38,668 bases of DNA from Natrialba chahannaoensis JCM 10990 (GTDB lineage Archaea > Halobacteriota > Halobacteria > Halobacteriales > Natrialbaceae). The stretch spans positions 61,320 to 99,987 of the forward strand of contig NZ_AOIN01000008.1 in the NCBI RefSeq assembly GCF_000337135.1, given 5' to 3'. Below, in pieces: positions 1-8,736 of the stretch. Below the pieces are notes generated by a model. That model saw nothing but the letters and a program-made list of their open reading frames with translations. It was not told the origin of the DNA and made no database searches. The translations under genes and the position numbers were made by a program. How positions within the stretch are numbered: position 1 is the stretch's first letter; each line of letters opens with the position of its first letter.

Positions 1-10
1 TAGCTCTCGC

Positions 11-58
11 TGAGCAGGTCTACGAGCATTGTTCCAAACTAACTCTACGACCTGCTCA
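11..58. repeat. Inverted repeat, 10-bp arms
   Basis: The arm TGAGCAGGTC (11-20) is repeated in inverted orientation at 49-58, separated by 28 bases. The right arm lies just beyond the point where the transposase remnant stops matching its family. It may be the end of a second mobile element or a hairpin. A possible ATG on the minus strand at 29 would open a reading frame (MLVDLLSES) that leaves the window, which would fit the first codons of another gene, but this is too short to identify. Confidence 0.4.
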
Positions 59-72
59 CTTCTCAAACTGGC

Positions 73-496
73 CTAACTAGACACTGCCGTCAGTGTCGTC
101 ACTTTCAGCGTCTGAACGCTATTCCCGGATCGCTGGCGGTAGTACGATGAAGCAGCGCGTCGATCGAAGAACGTACTGTCGAGAGCGACGTGTCCAGACT
201 GCGGGTGTTGTTGCGCTGAAACGCGCAGCAACGCCCGCCACACCCACATTTTCAGCCGATCGAACGACTTGTAGATCGTGCTGTAATCCGGCAGCTCGTC
301 CTGATCTAGGCCAAGTACGTCACGAACCTCAGACATGTACTTCAGCCGGTTCGGCGTTTCACGGTAGCTATGTCCTCTTCGAGCCGAAAACAGTGCAAAA
401 CGACATGTACCCAGCGGGCGAACCCGCGTGCTTCCCCAACGCTTGTTTGGCTAGGTCTCGACACTGCTCAACGAAGTCGAGGATATCGATTTCCAT
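73..496 (-). pseudogene. IS5-type haloarchaeal transposase, frameshifted and truncated
   Basis: Remnant of a DDE transposase of the IS5 group common in haloarchaea. The first codons (MEIDILDFVEQC) begin at 496. The next recognisable segment, FARWVHVVLHCFRLEE, is in a different frame, apparently after a small deletion near 425. A second 1-nt loss near 378 shifts into the frame of GHSYRETPNRLKYMSEVRDV. From there the protein runs through YSTIYKSFDRLKMWVWRALL and the segment ALDSTFFDRR, which should hold the first catalytic Asp. It diverges after KVTTLT and meets a stop a few codons later, so the other catalytic residues and the C-terminal half are absent. It cannot encode active transposase. 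Family assignment is from recognition of the conserved N-terminal half. Confidence 0.8.
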
Positions 497-572
497 ATCC
501 ACCTCGATTTCCTCGACTTCATCCTTCTAACCCGTGATATCAGCTGATTAGATCGCTCTTCAACAGAGGAAG

Positions 573-1520
573 TTAAGCAGATTTTTCATCAGTTTCCCAG
601 GCAATTTCACTTCCACTTGAGCCATAATTCTTGTCGAACATCTCTAATGCAAGGACTATCCAATCAGCAACAGCATCTATCTCGTCAGTGGCGAGTGAGA
701 TCACAATCTTGTCTTGTTGTGTGTCTACTGATATTTTTTCCTCGAATTCTCGCCGACCAAACATACTAAATGCAGCTGATAATAAATCCAAGTCAAATGT
801 CTCAAACTGAATTCCATCCTCATGGAAAACACGCAAAATAACCCATGATCTCCCGTCGATAACTCCGCCGACACCTGATGCTTTGCAGCCAGGAACTGCT
901 ATTTCTCGATCAATTTCAATTCTGGGCTCGTTATCTACTATCCTGTCCTCAAGTATTTTATATTTCGGATCGGGTAAATCAACAACTGGTTTTTCTTCTT
1001 CATCTAAGTTCGTAATATCGTCGTTAGACGTACTTGCATCGGCATCAATTACGTCTGTCCCAGGGATGTATTCAAAGCCATCTTCATTTTCTGTTTCATC
1101 TGTCTCATCTGTCTCATCTGTCTCATCTATCTCATCTATCTCATCTTCTTTGTCTGACTCATCTGTCCCATCTGTCTCGTCTGGCTCAGTTTGTGCTTCG
1201 TTCTCCAAACCTAGCGCTTCGTCTCCACCAGTATCTACATTACCGGTCCCAACCGTTTCGGATCCACCATCTGTTTTCCTGTTGTTGTGGTCATCTCGAG
1301 ACCTCTCTACTAAACGGTGTAGTAGGTTCGTCGACTCTCTTGTATTTCTTTCAATATTATCTAATTTGTTCCCGAGATTTTCATTTATCCTGGCCAACTC
1401 ATTTTCAATCCCGTTAAGACTAGTCGACATTCTATACAGGAATACGGAGATTATAGAAAGGAAACCTATGAACGCACTTATCGCGATCCCAACTAGAGCA
1501 TCTACACCAATCTCAACCAT
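573..1520 (-). CDS. Membrane-anchored acidic protein of unknown function
   Basis: A 315-residue protein I do not recognise. Residues about 8-30 form one hydrophobic transmembrane segment. Residues about 32-75 look like a short coiled coil (SLNGIENELARINENLGNKL). A long acidic low-complexity region at about 80-180 contains a Glu-Thr-Asp repeat. A folded C-terminal domain at about 185-305 contains VGGVIDGRSWVILRVFHEDG. The topology suggests a membrane-tethered protein with its bulk on one side, spaced by an acidic linker. The gene is visibly richer in A+T than the downstream chromosome and sits beside a transposase remnant, so recent acquisition is likely. No partner gene is evident. The start follows from the transmembrane segment and a TATA box about 60 nt upstream. 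Confidence 0.75.
   Translation of the reverse strand: MVEIGVDALVGIAISAFIGFLSIISVFLYRMSTSLNGIENELARINENLGNKLDNIERNTRESTNLLHRLVERSRDDHNNRKTDGGSETVGTGNVDTGGDEALGLENEAQTEPDETDGTDESDKEDEIDEIDETDETDETDETENEDGFEYIPGTDVIDADASTSNDDITNLDEEEKPVVDLPDPKYKILEDRIVDNEPRIEIDREIAVPGCKASGVGGVIDGRSWVILRVFHEDGIQFETFDLDLLSAAFSMFGRREFEEKISVDTQQDKIVISLATDEIDAVADWIVLALEMFDKNYGSSGSEIAWETDEKSA
1097..1141. repeat. 9-bp tandem repeat, five copies
   Basis: Three exact copies of CATCTGTCT are followed by two CATCTATCT variants. On the coding (minus) strand they encode Asp-Glu-Thr/Ile triplets in the acidic linker of the surrounding gene. Such short in-frame units expand and contract by slippage. Confidence 0.9.
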
Positions 1521-2037
1521 GTCTGTGTGGTAAGATGTGGTAGTTGCTAGGGGGACTAAATCCTTTCTGAAATGTTAATTATACACAAGTGAGAAGTAGA
1601 TCAGGAGCTGAGAATGTCACCAATCGCTACCTTTGCTTGCTCAGTTCTGCGGTGATCGCCGCCACCGTGCCACCAGAGTAACGGAAGGTCGCACGAACGA
1701 ACCATCTTATCCTGGAGGCTCGTCAGCCCCGATCGCCATGTGGTCGGTAGACGACGAAACAGTACCAGCCGTCGTGTCGCCGTGCGTCTCTCGACGGTCG
1801 TGCCGAAGTGGTTCGCTCGCTCCGAACGATTCACACGGACCACCGCTCGCGTGCCGATAGATTCCGTCTATGCGCCGCCACTGGTGGTGGACAGACTTGT
1901 TGTACACTTCCGCTAGTCTCGTCGTCCTCTCGAGAGATGAGACAGAGACAGTAGACGCTCTAAAGAGCACCTTCATCAGCTACGTATGTTTGAATGATAC
2001 GAGACCCAGACTTGGGAGAATCAGCAGGGAACAGTGT
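1521..2037. other. Intergenic stretch without a convincing gene
   Basis: About 0.5 kb between the acidic membrane protein gene and the 3' end of the SDR gene. Open frames here (for example an 89-codon frame on the minus strand) show no family resemblance, no convincing start context and no haloarchaeal acidic bias, so I treat them as chance. It may be decayed sequence belonging to the accessory zone. Confidence 0.5.
1574..1583 (-). promoter_or_regulatory. Putative TATA box of the acidic membrane protein gene
   Basis: On the minus strand this reads TATAATTAAC, the strongest TATA-like sequence upstream of the gene that starts at 1520. The spacing implies a leader of about 30 nt, unlike the leaderless genes elsewhere in the window. 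Confidence 0.4.
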
Positions 2038-2922
2038 TCATCTATCGCGTTGGGCATCGCGCTGGAGCACCGACTCGTAGTAGGCACCAAGCCGGTGACT
2101 TCCAGTCTCAGGCGCAATAACATCAGTCGTCATGACGTTCGTGAAGGCGTTACCTAAGCCGTAGTAACGGGAGTGGACCGGACGAACCACCGCCAGTGTC
2201 GCCCTTGTGAATCTCTCTGGGATGTGGATCACTCTGTTCGACTGTTCCAGTGCGTCAAACGCGACCGTTGCGATCTCGTTGTACGACATCGTCTCAGGAC
2301 CACCGGTGTGAATCGTTTCCTCGTCACTAGCTATGGCATCAGCACATACGGCTGCGAGGTCACTGCCGTGGATTGGGTTCACCTGCGCACGTCCGTCGCC
2401 AACAAGGACGACCAACCCTCGCTCGGCCATCCGAAGCACCGCCGTCATGTCTGAGAAGTAACCTGTCGGGCGGACGATCACGTGGGAGATTGATTCCGCT
2501 TCGAGTTCCGAAACTAGGCGTTCTCGGGGCTTGATCAACTCTTCCCACAGTTGCGGTTCCGCCACAGAAACGAATATAAATTGGTCGACACCAGCGTTCA
2601 TCGCCAGATCTAGTATCGTTCGGTTAGCCTTGTAGTCGACCGCCCACCGACTGGCCGACTGACGGGTTACCCCAAGCGAGGAGATCACGACGTCAATGTC
2701 GTCACAGAGCCCCGCGAGCGATCGGGGCTCGGTGGCCGAACCTACAAAAAGGTCGTCCACATGTGAGTCAACGGCCGGCTCAAGATGAGTGCCAGTGGAC
2801 GAAAGTTTTTCGACCGAACCGGGCCGCGATAGTGCTCGCACCCAGTGGCCGCGGTTCGTACATGTTTCAACAATGTGACGACCGAGATACCCGGTCGCTC
2901 CCGCAACGAGCACGCGCGTCAT
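2038..2922 (-). CDS. NmrA-like atypical short-chain dehydrogenase/reductase
   Basis: A 294-residue NAD(P)-binding Rossmann protein. The dinucleotide-binding motif GATGYLG is at residues 8-14, directly after the first strand (RVLVA). VISSLGVT at about 79-86 is the usual strand-4 position, and FIFVSVAEPQ at about 116-125 is the strand-5 position. There the classical catalytic Tyr-x3-Lys is not evident, as in atypical (NmrA/complex-I-like) SDRs. The middle IVRPTGYF and HTGGPETMSYNEIA segments resemble the divinyl-reductase/NmrA group, which bind nucleotide and either reduce a substrate or sense redox state. The substrate cannot be named. The gene stands alone, with the broken small gene about 50 bp upstream on the same strand. 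Codon use is less GC-extreme than the downstream core genes. Confidence 0.85.
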   Translation of the reverse strand: MTRVLVAGATGYLGRHIVETCTNRGHWVRALSRPGSVEKLSSTGTHLEPAVDSHVDDLFVGSATEPRSLAGLCDDIDVVISSLGVTRQSASRWAVDYKANRTILDLAMNAGVDQFIFVSVAEPQLWEELIKPRERLVSELEAESISHVIVRPTGYFSDMTAVLRMAERGLVVLVGDGRAQVNPIHGSDLAAVCADAIASDEETIHTGGPETMSYNEIATVAFDALEQSNRVIHIPERFTRATLAVVRPVHSRYYGLGNAFTNVMTTDVIAPETGSHRLGAYYESVLQRDAQRDR

Positions 2923-2974
2923 GGCGAGTTCACCACCGCCTGGACTGACGATACAGGCGTTGCACTGCTCCGGC

Positions 2975-3325
2975 TCATCCGTTCCTCAATACCTCTTCGT
3001 GGATGGAGGTACCGTTACCATCCTTTGGTTCCCACTCCCACCGATCTTCAACACGTATTCATCCATCAGGAAGAATCTCTGCTGTTCCAACTGAATGGCC
3101 AGTGGCGGTTTCGCCGTCCGTCGTAATCTGAACGTAGCGAATATTCCATTCTTGCTCATCAAACGTTCCAACTAAATGTCCGTCCGCGATCTGCCCACCA
3201 CAGTTATGAGCGTAGATACGTTCTCCGGTCTGTTCAAACTGAAAGACGGTGTCCGCACTTACCGCTCCGTCATCGTTTTCGATTCCGACTAGCTTTTTTC
3301 CGTCCAAGTTGATATGTTCTGGCAT
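2975..3325 (-). pseudogene. Small conserved protein (labelled N-acetylglutamate synthase-like), in-frame stop
   Basis: The reading frame starting MPEHINLDGKKLVGI matches a small family of about 110-120 residues usually labelled n-acetylglutamate synthase. Its hallmarks are a strand pattern DTVFQFEQTGERIYAHNCGG and the segment VGTAEILPDG. After DG an in-frame TGA (3059-3061) stops translation at 88 residues. If it is read through, the frame continues for 27 more residues with the expected family ending (IRVEDRWEWEPKDGNGTSI) and a natural TGA at 2975-2977. A single CGA-to-TGA change explains this, since DGR is the usual family sequence. The product is probably non-functional or shortened. The family name does not prove arginine biosynthesis activity. 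Confidence 0.75.
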
Positions 3326-3776
3326 GAATTGAGTGAAAACGGTAAGGCGTTCTGATGATTGCGTTTCGTTAGATAGCGTTCTAATACTTAGATTGTAACG
3401 CACAAATGTGGATTCGGGAACTGTGATCCTGCTTCTTCGGGTTGGGTGAGGTCTCAATGATAGAGGACAAGAATGCGTGCGCTCGGCGGATACGTTCCAA
3501 ACACCCGTTAGGCACTTCCCAAGTATACTAACAGCTGTCTGAGACTCTGACGGTTTGGACGGTCCCAACCAAGGCCAACATTAGTACCCACTACAACCGA
3601 GACACCCAGTGTGCAATCACACTCCAACTCGAGTTCGGTTCCCATCGCGTGAAGCGACACGAAGGGCATCGTGGCAGGTGGAAAGCGGCCAGCGCGGAGA
3701 AACCGCACCAGCGTTCAGCATTGACTCGCGAGGAGACGTTACTGCGTCTCTTGAACGGCATCAAATCGGAGCCAGC
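3326..3776. other. Intergenic stretch, no gene recognised
   Basis: About 450 bases between the small pseudogene and the 3' end of the methylthiotransferase. Open frames on both strands (66 to 109 codons) have no family resemblance. The frame upstream of 3325 that extends the pseudogene lacks acidic character and is not likely to be translated. The part nearest 3326-3450 is AT-richer and presumably holds the promoter of the pseudogene. Confidence 0.5.
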
Positions 3777-5030
3777 TCAGACCGGCGTTCCAAAGGCGTA
3801 CATCGTCTCGTGGGCCGTCACTTCGAGATCGACGAAGTCGCCGGGCTCGAGGCCGTACTCGCTCGCGTTCTGGACGATGATCTGCCGGTACGCGGCGTCA
3901 CGGCACTTCACGGAGTCCGCAGTGCCCTCCTCGACGACCAGCACGCCCTCGCGGATCTCGCCGACCATATCCCCGTAGGCCTCGCCAACGATGTCGCGCT
4001 TCGCCGCGCTCATCTCCTTCGACCGGTCCTTCTTGACCTGGCCGCCAAGGCCTTTCATTTCCGCCGCGTCGGTTCCCGGTCGCTTCGAGAACCGCGTGAC
4101 GTTGACCTTCTCCGGGCGTGTCTCGCGCAACAGCGCCATCGACTGCTCGTGGTCGTGTTCCGTCTCCGTCGGGAACCCCACGATGAAGTCCGTCGACAGC
4201 GTCCAGTACTCGAGTACATCGTCGAACGTCTCGATCACCTCGAGGTACTCGCTCACCTGGTGTTGGCGGCGCATGTCGCCGAGGACATCGTCGCTGCCGG
4301 ACTGGACGGGGGCGTGCAGGAAGTTGTAGAGTTCGTCGTTGGCGGCGAACACGTCGGCCAGTTCCTCGCGGATGCCGTGGACACCCTTCGGATTGGCCAT
4401 GCCGACGCGGACGCGGAAGTCGCCCTCGATGGCACAGATGTCTTCGAGCAGGCGGTGGAGCTTGCGCTCGCCCTCGTCCCAGCCGTAGACGCCGGTGTCC
4501 TGGCCGGTAATGCGAATTTCCTTCGCGCCGGCGTGGATGAGCGCGCGGGCCTTTTCGACGTTTTCCTCGATTGAGGGGGAGTCGATCTTGCCGGTCGCCT
4601 TCTTCGTGATACAGTAAGAGCAATCGGACATACAGCCCCGGGCGATGGGGAGGATGCCGACGACGCCGTCGAGAATCGGCTCGGCGTCGGGGGTCGTCGT
4701 CGGACACTCGCCGTTGGTGACGGCCTCGGGGACTTCGTCCCAGTGAAGCACCTGGCCGTCGACATCGGCCTGTGCGAACTCCTCGCCCTGCGCGAGGGCC
4801 ATACAGCCGGTGATGAAGAGGTCCGCCGTCTCCGCGGAGAGCTCCTCGGCACGGCGAAGCATGTTGCGCTCGGTCTTCTCGACGACGGTGCAGGTGTTCA
4901 GAATGGCGACGTCGGCGTCGTCTGGTCCGTCGACCCGGTAGTGGCCCGCATCGCGGAGCCGTCGCTCGATCTCGCGACTCTCTCCGCGATTGGACGTACA
5001 GCCGTACGTTTCGATGTGATACCGGGCCAT
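3777..5030 (-). CDS. tRNA N6-threonylcarbamoyladenosine (t6A37) methylthiotransferase
   Basis: Radical SAM methylthiotransferase of the archaeal/eukaryal MtaB (CDKAL1-like) type, converting t6A to ms2t6A at position 37 of ANN-decoding tRNAs. Order: N-terminal UPF0004 domain with three cluster-binding cysteines (C11 in ETYGCTSN, C47 in NTCTV, C76 in TGCMA). The radical SAM domain has the CxxxCxxC motif at C133, C137 and C140 (ARGCMSDCSYC). A C-terminal TRAM-like RNA-binding region covers about 350-417. The 417-residue length is normal for the family. The start MARYHIETYGC is chosen because the family begins there; an ATG 11 codons upstream adds a non-conserved stretch. The gene is divergent from the M48 protease gene, separated by about 135 bp. 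A TTTTGG box lies about 35 nt upstream of the start. Confidence 0.93.
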   Translation of the reverse strand: MARYHIETYGCTSNRGESREIERRLRDAGHYRVDGPDDADVAILNTCTVVEKTERNMLRRAEELSAETADLFITGCMALAQGEEFAQADVDGQVLHWDEVPEAVTNGECPTTTPDAEPILDGVVGILPIARGCMSDCSYCITKKATGKIDSPSIEENVEKARALIHAGAKEIRITGQDTGVYGWDEGERKLHRLLEDICAIEGDFRVRVGMANPKGVHGIREELADVFAANDELYNFLHAPVQSGSDDVLGDMRRQHQVSEYLEVIETFDDVLEYWTLSTDFIVGFPTETEHDHEQSMALLRETRPEKVNVTRFSKRPGTDAAEMKGLGGQVKKDRSKEMSAAKRDIVGEAYGDMVGEIREGVLVVEEGTADSVKCRDAAYRQIIVQNASEYGLEPGDFVDLEVTAHETMYAFGTPV

Positions 5031-5165
5031 CGTCGTACACCGGTATCGGATCCGGGCGGCCAAAAGCCCGACGGATCGCGGCCGCGGTGCACGCCGGTTC
5101 TAGGCAGAGATGACCGTCACACAACATTTTTGGTAATTCACTGCGAACCTACAGGAAATCCCTCC

Positions 5166-6299
5166 ATGCGCCTCCGCCTCCGGATCGCTGCCGTCCTCGG
5201 CGTCTTCGTCGCGGTAAACGCCCTCTTCGTCCTCGCAGTCGTGTGGGCGTACGGCGTCTTGCTCCCGGCGATCGTCGGCGGCACGTTTGTCCTCCTCTCC
5301 GACGGCCGTCTCGCCCTCTCACTACTCCAGTTTCCCGTCTCGTGGCCGACTGCCCTCCTCCTCGTCGGCCTCTTTCTCGCCGGCCAGCTCTACTACGGCT
5401 ACCGGCGAGTACTCGCACACGCCGGCCAACAAACCGGCGACAGCGGGGCTGGGACAAGCGAAACGGACGACCACAACGTCGACCGAATCGTCCGTCGACT
5501 CTCGATGACCGCCGACATCCCAGAACCCACGATCCGCGTCGTCGACGACGACACCCCCAGCTGCTACACCATCGGCCGGTTCACCGACGCGACCATCGTC
5601 GTCACGACGGGACTTGTCGCCCGGCTCGATGCAACTGAACTCGAGTCCGTTCTCGCACACGAAATCGGCCACATCGCAAACCGTGATGTGACCCTGATGA
5701 CGGTTACGACGCTATTTCTGGAGATCACGGACCGGGTCTATCACAGCTCGATGGTGGCACGGCGGGCGGTGTTGAACCCCGACAGCCTCTCAGGGCAGGA
5801 TCGGGCAGCGCTGACGTGGTTCCTGCCGCTCGTCGCGCTCACGTCGGTGTTCATCGCGCCGATTCTCTGGCTGTTTCCGCGGGTGGCCGACTGGGCGACG
5901 CGAACGCTCTCTCAGACACGGGAGTTCGCCGCCGACGCCGCAGCAGCCGAAATCGCAGGCAACCCGCTCGCGCTCGCGACTGCACTGATCGATCTTACGG
6001 ACGCATCGGAGACGCCCGCGGCGGACCTCCGGACAGCCAAAATCCGCGCGTTGTGTATCGTTCCCTCAGAGCTCGTGAACGGCCGCGAAACGTCGTCATT
6101 ACCGCCGATTTCGGCGGCGTCGGACGACGAAGATCGTGAACAGCGAGTTCGCTCGTGGCTCGACGGAACGACGCCGTCGTCGGTCGATGAGACGGCGGGT
6201 GAAACGCAGACGCACCCGCCGGTCGACGAGCGTGTTGAACGGCTCGCCGCGCTCGCAGCTGACGAAGAGCAGACACGAACGCGGGTGGGACGGGCGTGA
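5166..6299 (+). CDS. M48-family (HtpX-like) membrane metalloprotease
   Basis: A 377-residue zinc endopeptidase. Two hydrophobic segments at about 6-45 and 60-78 anchor the N-terminus. The zinc motif HEIGH is at 165-169, and the third ligand is expected in the REFAADAAAA segment at about 256-265. Another hydrophobic pair (FLPLVALTSVFIAPILWLF) lies between them, so the active site faces the cytoplasm by analogy to HtpX, which degrades damaged membrane proteins. It is the first gene of a five-gene operon; its stop overlaps the GTG start of the next gene by 4 nt. An AGGA at 5153-5156, about 9 nt before the ATG, could act as a weak ribosome-binding site. The start was chosen because the first transmembrane helix begins right there; upstream codons are antisense to the neighbouring gene. 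Confidence 0.9.
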   Translation: MRLRLRIAAVLGVFVAVNALFVLAVVWAYGVLLPAIVGGTFVLLSDGRLALSLLQFPVSWPTALLLVGLFLAGQLYYGYRRVLAHAGQQTGDSGAGTSETDDHNVDRIVRRLSMTADIPEPTIRVVDDDTPSCYTIGRFTDATIVVTTGLVARLDATELESVLAHEIGHIANRDVTLMTVTTLFLEITDRVYHSSMVARRAVLNPDSLSGQDRAALTWFLPLVALTSVFIAPILWLFPRVADWATRTLSQTREFAADAAAAEIAGNPLALATALIDLTDASETPAADLRTAKIRALCIVPSELVNGRETSSLPPISAASDDEDREQRVRSWLDGTTPSSVDETAGETQTHPPVDERVERLAALAADEEQTRTRVGRA

Positions 6300-8026
6300 G
6301 CGACGCCCGGCGACTCCTGTTCGTCGCGGGCTGTCTCGTCTGCCTGCTCGCGGCCGCCAGCGCGCTCCCGGCAGCCGATCCCCGACTCGATGCACCGGGG
6401 AGCGACGAGAACGTCTCGACGACCGGGAGTTGGGACACCCTCGCGGAGTCCGCTGATCCGATAGAGATGGTTACCAACGTCTCCGACACAGGGGACAGCT
6501 CATCGGAGTCAGCGCCCGAAGACGCTGGCCCATCACACGCGATTGAACTCAAAGGCGACCCCGAGCCAGGAGGGGAACTCACGGTCGTGATCGCGGATAG
6601 TAGTCCCGTCACTGACCGGACGATCGAAGTCGACGGCGAGCGCGCCGGCGAAACCGAACACGACGGCCGGGTCGATATCACCGTCCCATACGCCGAGGAG
6701 ATGACGATCGATGTCGTCGAGACGAACCAGTCGCGAACGGTCGACATCGAGACGGACGCGGCTATCGAGCCAGCGCCCGGTGCGGCACCGAACCGAGACC
6801 TCGAAATCGCGGCGGCTGTCGGGTCGACGCCGGTCGAGAGCGGAACGGTCTACCTCGATGACGAGCAGATTGGAACGACCGCCGAAAACGGAACGGCGAC
6901 CGTGCCACTGCCAGAAACCGCGGAGCCAACGACGGTGCGCGTCGAACGTGGCCCCGTGAGTGGCGAGCGAACGATCGACGTCCAGGAACCGACCGTCGAG
7001 TTCGCCTCACCGCTGTTGCTTCCCGGGATGCCGGCCCCGGTGCAGGTCTCCGCGGACGGCACCGGCGTCCCGAACGCGAGTGTCGTCACTGAGTCGGGCA
7101 GTTCGGCGACGACCGGTGACGATGGGACAGCGCGGATCCGCCTCCCGTTCGACGACGAGGCGACCGTGACCAGCACAGTCGGTGCGGAGACCGCGACGGC
7201 GAGCGTCGACGACCTCTATCTCCGGCTAACGACCCTCGTCGTGATCGTCCCCGGATTCGTTCTCGGTGCGGTCGTGACGTACGTCCGCGTCGTTCCGTCC
7301 AAGCACAAGCACAACCGACAGCAGCTCTCGGCACTCTTCGTCGGCCTCGCGGGCATATTCGACGATCTCGCAACCGTCGTTGGCAAGATCTCTCACAGTC
7401 TGCGAAACGCCTCCCTGCCCAGGGTAGGTCCCACTTTGAAACGCCTCCTCTCACTGCGGCACCTCGGCCGGTCACTGCCGCGTCTCGTCCCGTCCCTCCC
7501 GTCTACCCCGTCAGTCGGCAGTCTGCTGCCGTCGATCTGGTCGCTCAGCTGGGGTCGTTCGTCCGATCGGAAGCGCCGACTTGGCTCGATTCTCAGTCGC
7601 AGGCGTGACACTGACGACGCCGACAACGACACTGCCGACGACCACACCGACACCGAGTCAGCCGCTACCGGGTCCCTGTACAGCGAGGAACCACTCGAGC
7701 CCCGCTCTCCTCGGTCCGAAGTGCGCGCCATCTGGCACGCCGTCCTCGACCGACTCAGGGTGCACAATCGCGAAACCCAGACGCCCGGCGAGGTCACCCG
7801 CGATGCCCTCGAGCGAGGATATCCCAGCGTGAGCATGCGCCGACTTGCTACCGTCTTCCGGGAACTCGAGTACGGTGACCGCGAGCCGTCAGCCGATCGC
7901 GTGCTGAGTGCGCGCGCTGCGGCGGCGAACGTGATGGAGTCCGATCCCGACGAGACCGCCGCGTCTGCCGACACGACGGGGGCAGAGGAGACGGACAGCG
8001 CTAACGAGGAGGGGGAAGACCAATGA
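6296..8026 (+). CDS. Exported DUF4129 membrane protein of the MoxR/DUF58 operon
   Basis: A 576-residue protein with a GTG start overlapping the upstream stop by 4 nt. Residues about 5-26 are a cleavable signal peptide (LLFVAGCLVCLLAAASALPA). An extracellular part of about 280 residues has repeated Ig-like/carboxypeptidase-regulatory-like beta modules (two GTVYLDDEQIGTT-type and STVGAETATASV-type units). One transmembrane helix at about 311-332 follows. A cytoplasmic basic region contains many RLLSLRHLGRSLPRLVPSLP-like stretches, and DUF4129 lies at about 475-540 (PGEVTRDALERGYP). Such proteins accompany MoxR and DUF58 and are thought to take part in envelope protein assembly. The actual activity is unknown. 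The architecture (outer beta domains, inner DUF4129) is that of haloarchaeal members. Confidence 0.85.
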   Translation: MSDARRLLFVAGCLVCLLAAASALPAADPRLDAPGSDENVSTTGSWDTLAESADPIEMVTNVSDTGDSSSESAPEDAGPSHAIELKGDPEPGGELTVVIADSSPVTDRTIEVDGERAGETEHDGRVDITVPYAEEMTIDVVETNQSRTVDIETDAAIEPAPGAAPNRDLEIAAAVGSTPVESGTVYLDDEQIGTTAENGTATVPLPETAEPTTVRVERGPVSGERTIDVQEPTVEFASPLLLPGMPAPVQVSADGTGVPNASVVTESGSSATTGDDGTARIRLPFDDEATVTSTVGAETATASVDDLYLRLTTLVVIVPGFVLGAVVTYVRVVPSKHKHNRQQLSALFVGLAGIFDDLATVVGKISHSLRNASLPRVGPTLKRLLSLRHLGRSLPRLVPSLPSTPSVGSLLPSIWSLSWGRSSDRKRRLGSILSRRRDTDDADNDTADDHTDTESAATGSLYSEEPLEPRSPRSEVRAIWHAVLDRLRVHNRETQTPGEVTRDALERGYPSVSMRRLATVFRELEYGDREPSADRVLSARAAAANVMESDPDETAASADTTGAEETDSANEEGEDQ

Positions 8027-8736
8027 GTCGGAGTCGGCTGCGAAGGCGAGCGAGTGCGATCGATACTGATCGACTCGCGATCGGACTCGTCGGCGTCGGC
8101 AGTCTGGGGACGATCGCAGTAATCGCACTTGGTGGGTACCTTCCGGGAGTCGGCTCACAGTTCGTTGGGCTACTGTATCCGTTCGCGCTGTTGTTCCCCG
8201 CGTTCGGACTGGGTGTGCTCGTGCTCACGCTCTGGTGGGTGTGGAACACGAGCTACGTGTCGCCACAACCGATTCACCGCGGTCCGGCTCCCGAACAGGG
8301 AGAGACGGGACACCTCGAGCCGGTCGGCCGCAGCACGGAACACAGCCTCGAGATCGCCGCAACGGCCCAGTATCGCTGTAGTGCATCCAGTTCTGCCTAC
8401 GAGATCCGGACGCGACTCACCGAGAACGCAGTTCGCATCGTGCGGACGAGACGCGGGCTCGATCGCGAGACAGCCCGCGAGCGGGTCGAAAACGGGACGT
8501 GGACCGACGACCGGGTCGCTGCAGCGTTCCTCTCGGCGGATCAGCCACAGCCACTCGGCGAGCAGTTCCGAAATGCGGTCGATCCTGGCACCGCCTACTA
8601 CCGCCGGGTCGATCGAACAATTGCGGCAATCAGTGCAATCAGCCACGACGACGGCGCTGTAACGACCGACCGTTCCGGCACAGCGACCGCGATCACGACG
8701 GACGAGGAGTTCGAGGACGGCGAGGTGAACCGATGA
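8023..8736 (+). CDS. DUF7269-like small membrane protein of the MoxR operon
   Basis: A 237-residue protein. Two transmembrane helices occupy about 18-40 and 45-72 (LLYPFALLFPAFGLGVLVLTLWWVW). They are followed by a cytoplasmic helical domain with ALxEYRCS-like and TRRGLDRETARERV segments, and an acidic tail. In haloarchaeal genomes a protein of this kind (annotated DUF7269) sits between DUF4129 and DUF58 genes, exactly as here. ATGA overlaps couple it to both neighbours. No enzymatic motif is visible, so a scaffold role in the MoxR-linked membrane complex is inference. Confidence 0.75.
   Translation: MSRSRLRRRASAIDTDRLAIGLVGVGSLGTIAVIALGGYLPGVGSQFVGLLYPFALLFPAFGLGVLVLTLWWVWNTSYVSPQPIHRGPAPEQGETGHLEPVGRSTEHSLEIAATAQYRCSASSSAYEIRTRLTENAVRIVRTRRGLDRETARERVENGTWTDDRVAAAFLSADQPQPLGEQFRNAVDPGTAYYRRVDRTIAAISAISHDDGAVTTDRSGTATAITTDEEFEDGEVNR

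Noticed and set aside
883-1533. Plus-strand frame of 216 codons, Ser/Val/Phe rich
   Set aside because: It is the mirror of the acidic linker and the membrane helix of the minus-strand gene; Ser-Val repeats here are just the antisense of the Glu-Thr-Asp repeat.
3609-4574. Long open frame antisense to the methylthiotransferase (321 codons)
   Set aside because: GC-rich genes leave long open shadow frames on the other strand; it has no family resemblance, and the real protein is clear on the minus strand.
4743-5165. In-frame extension upstream of the M48 protease gene
   Set aside because: It runs antisense through the start of the methylthiotransferase gene; the protease family starts with the transmembrane helix at 5166.
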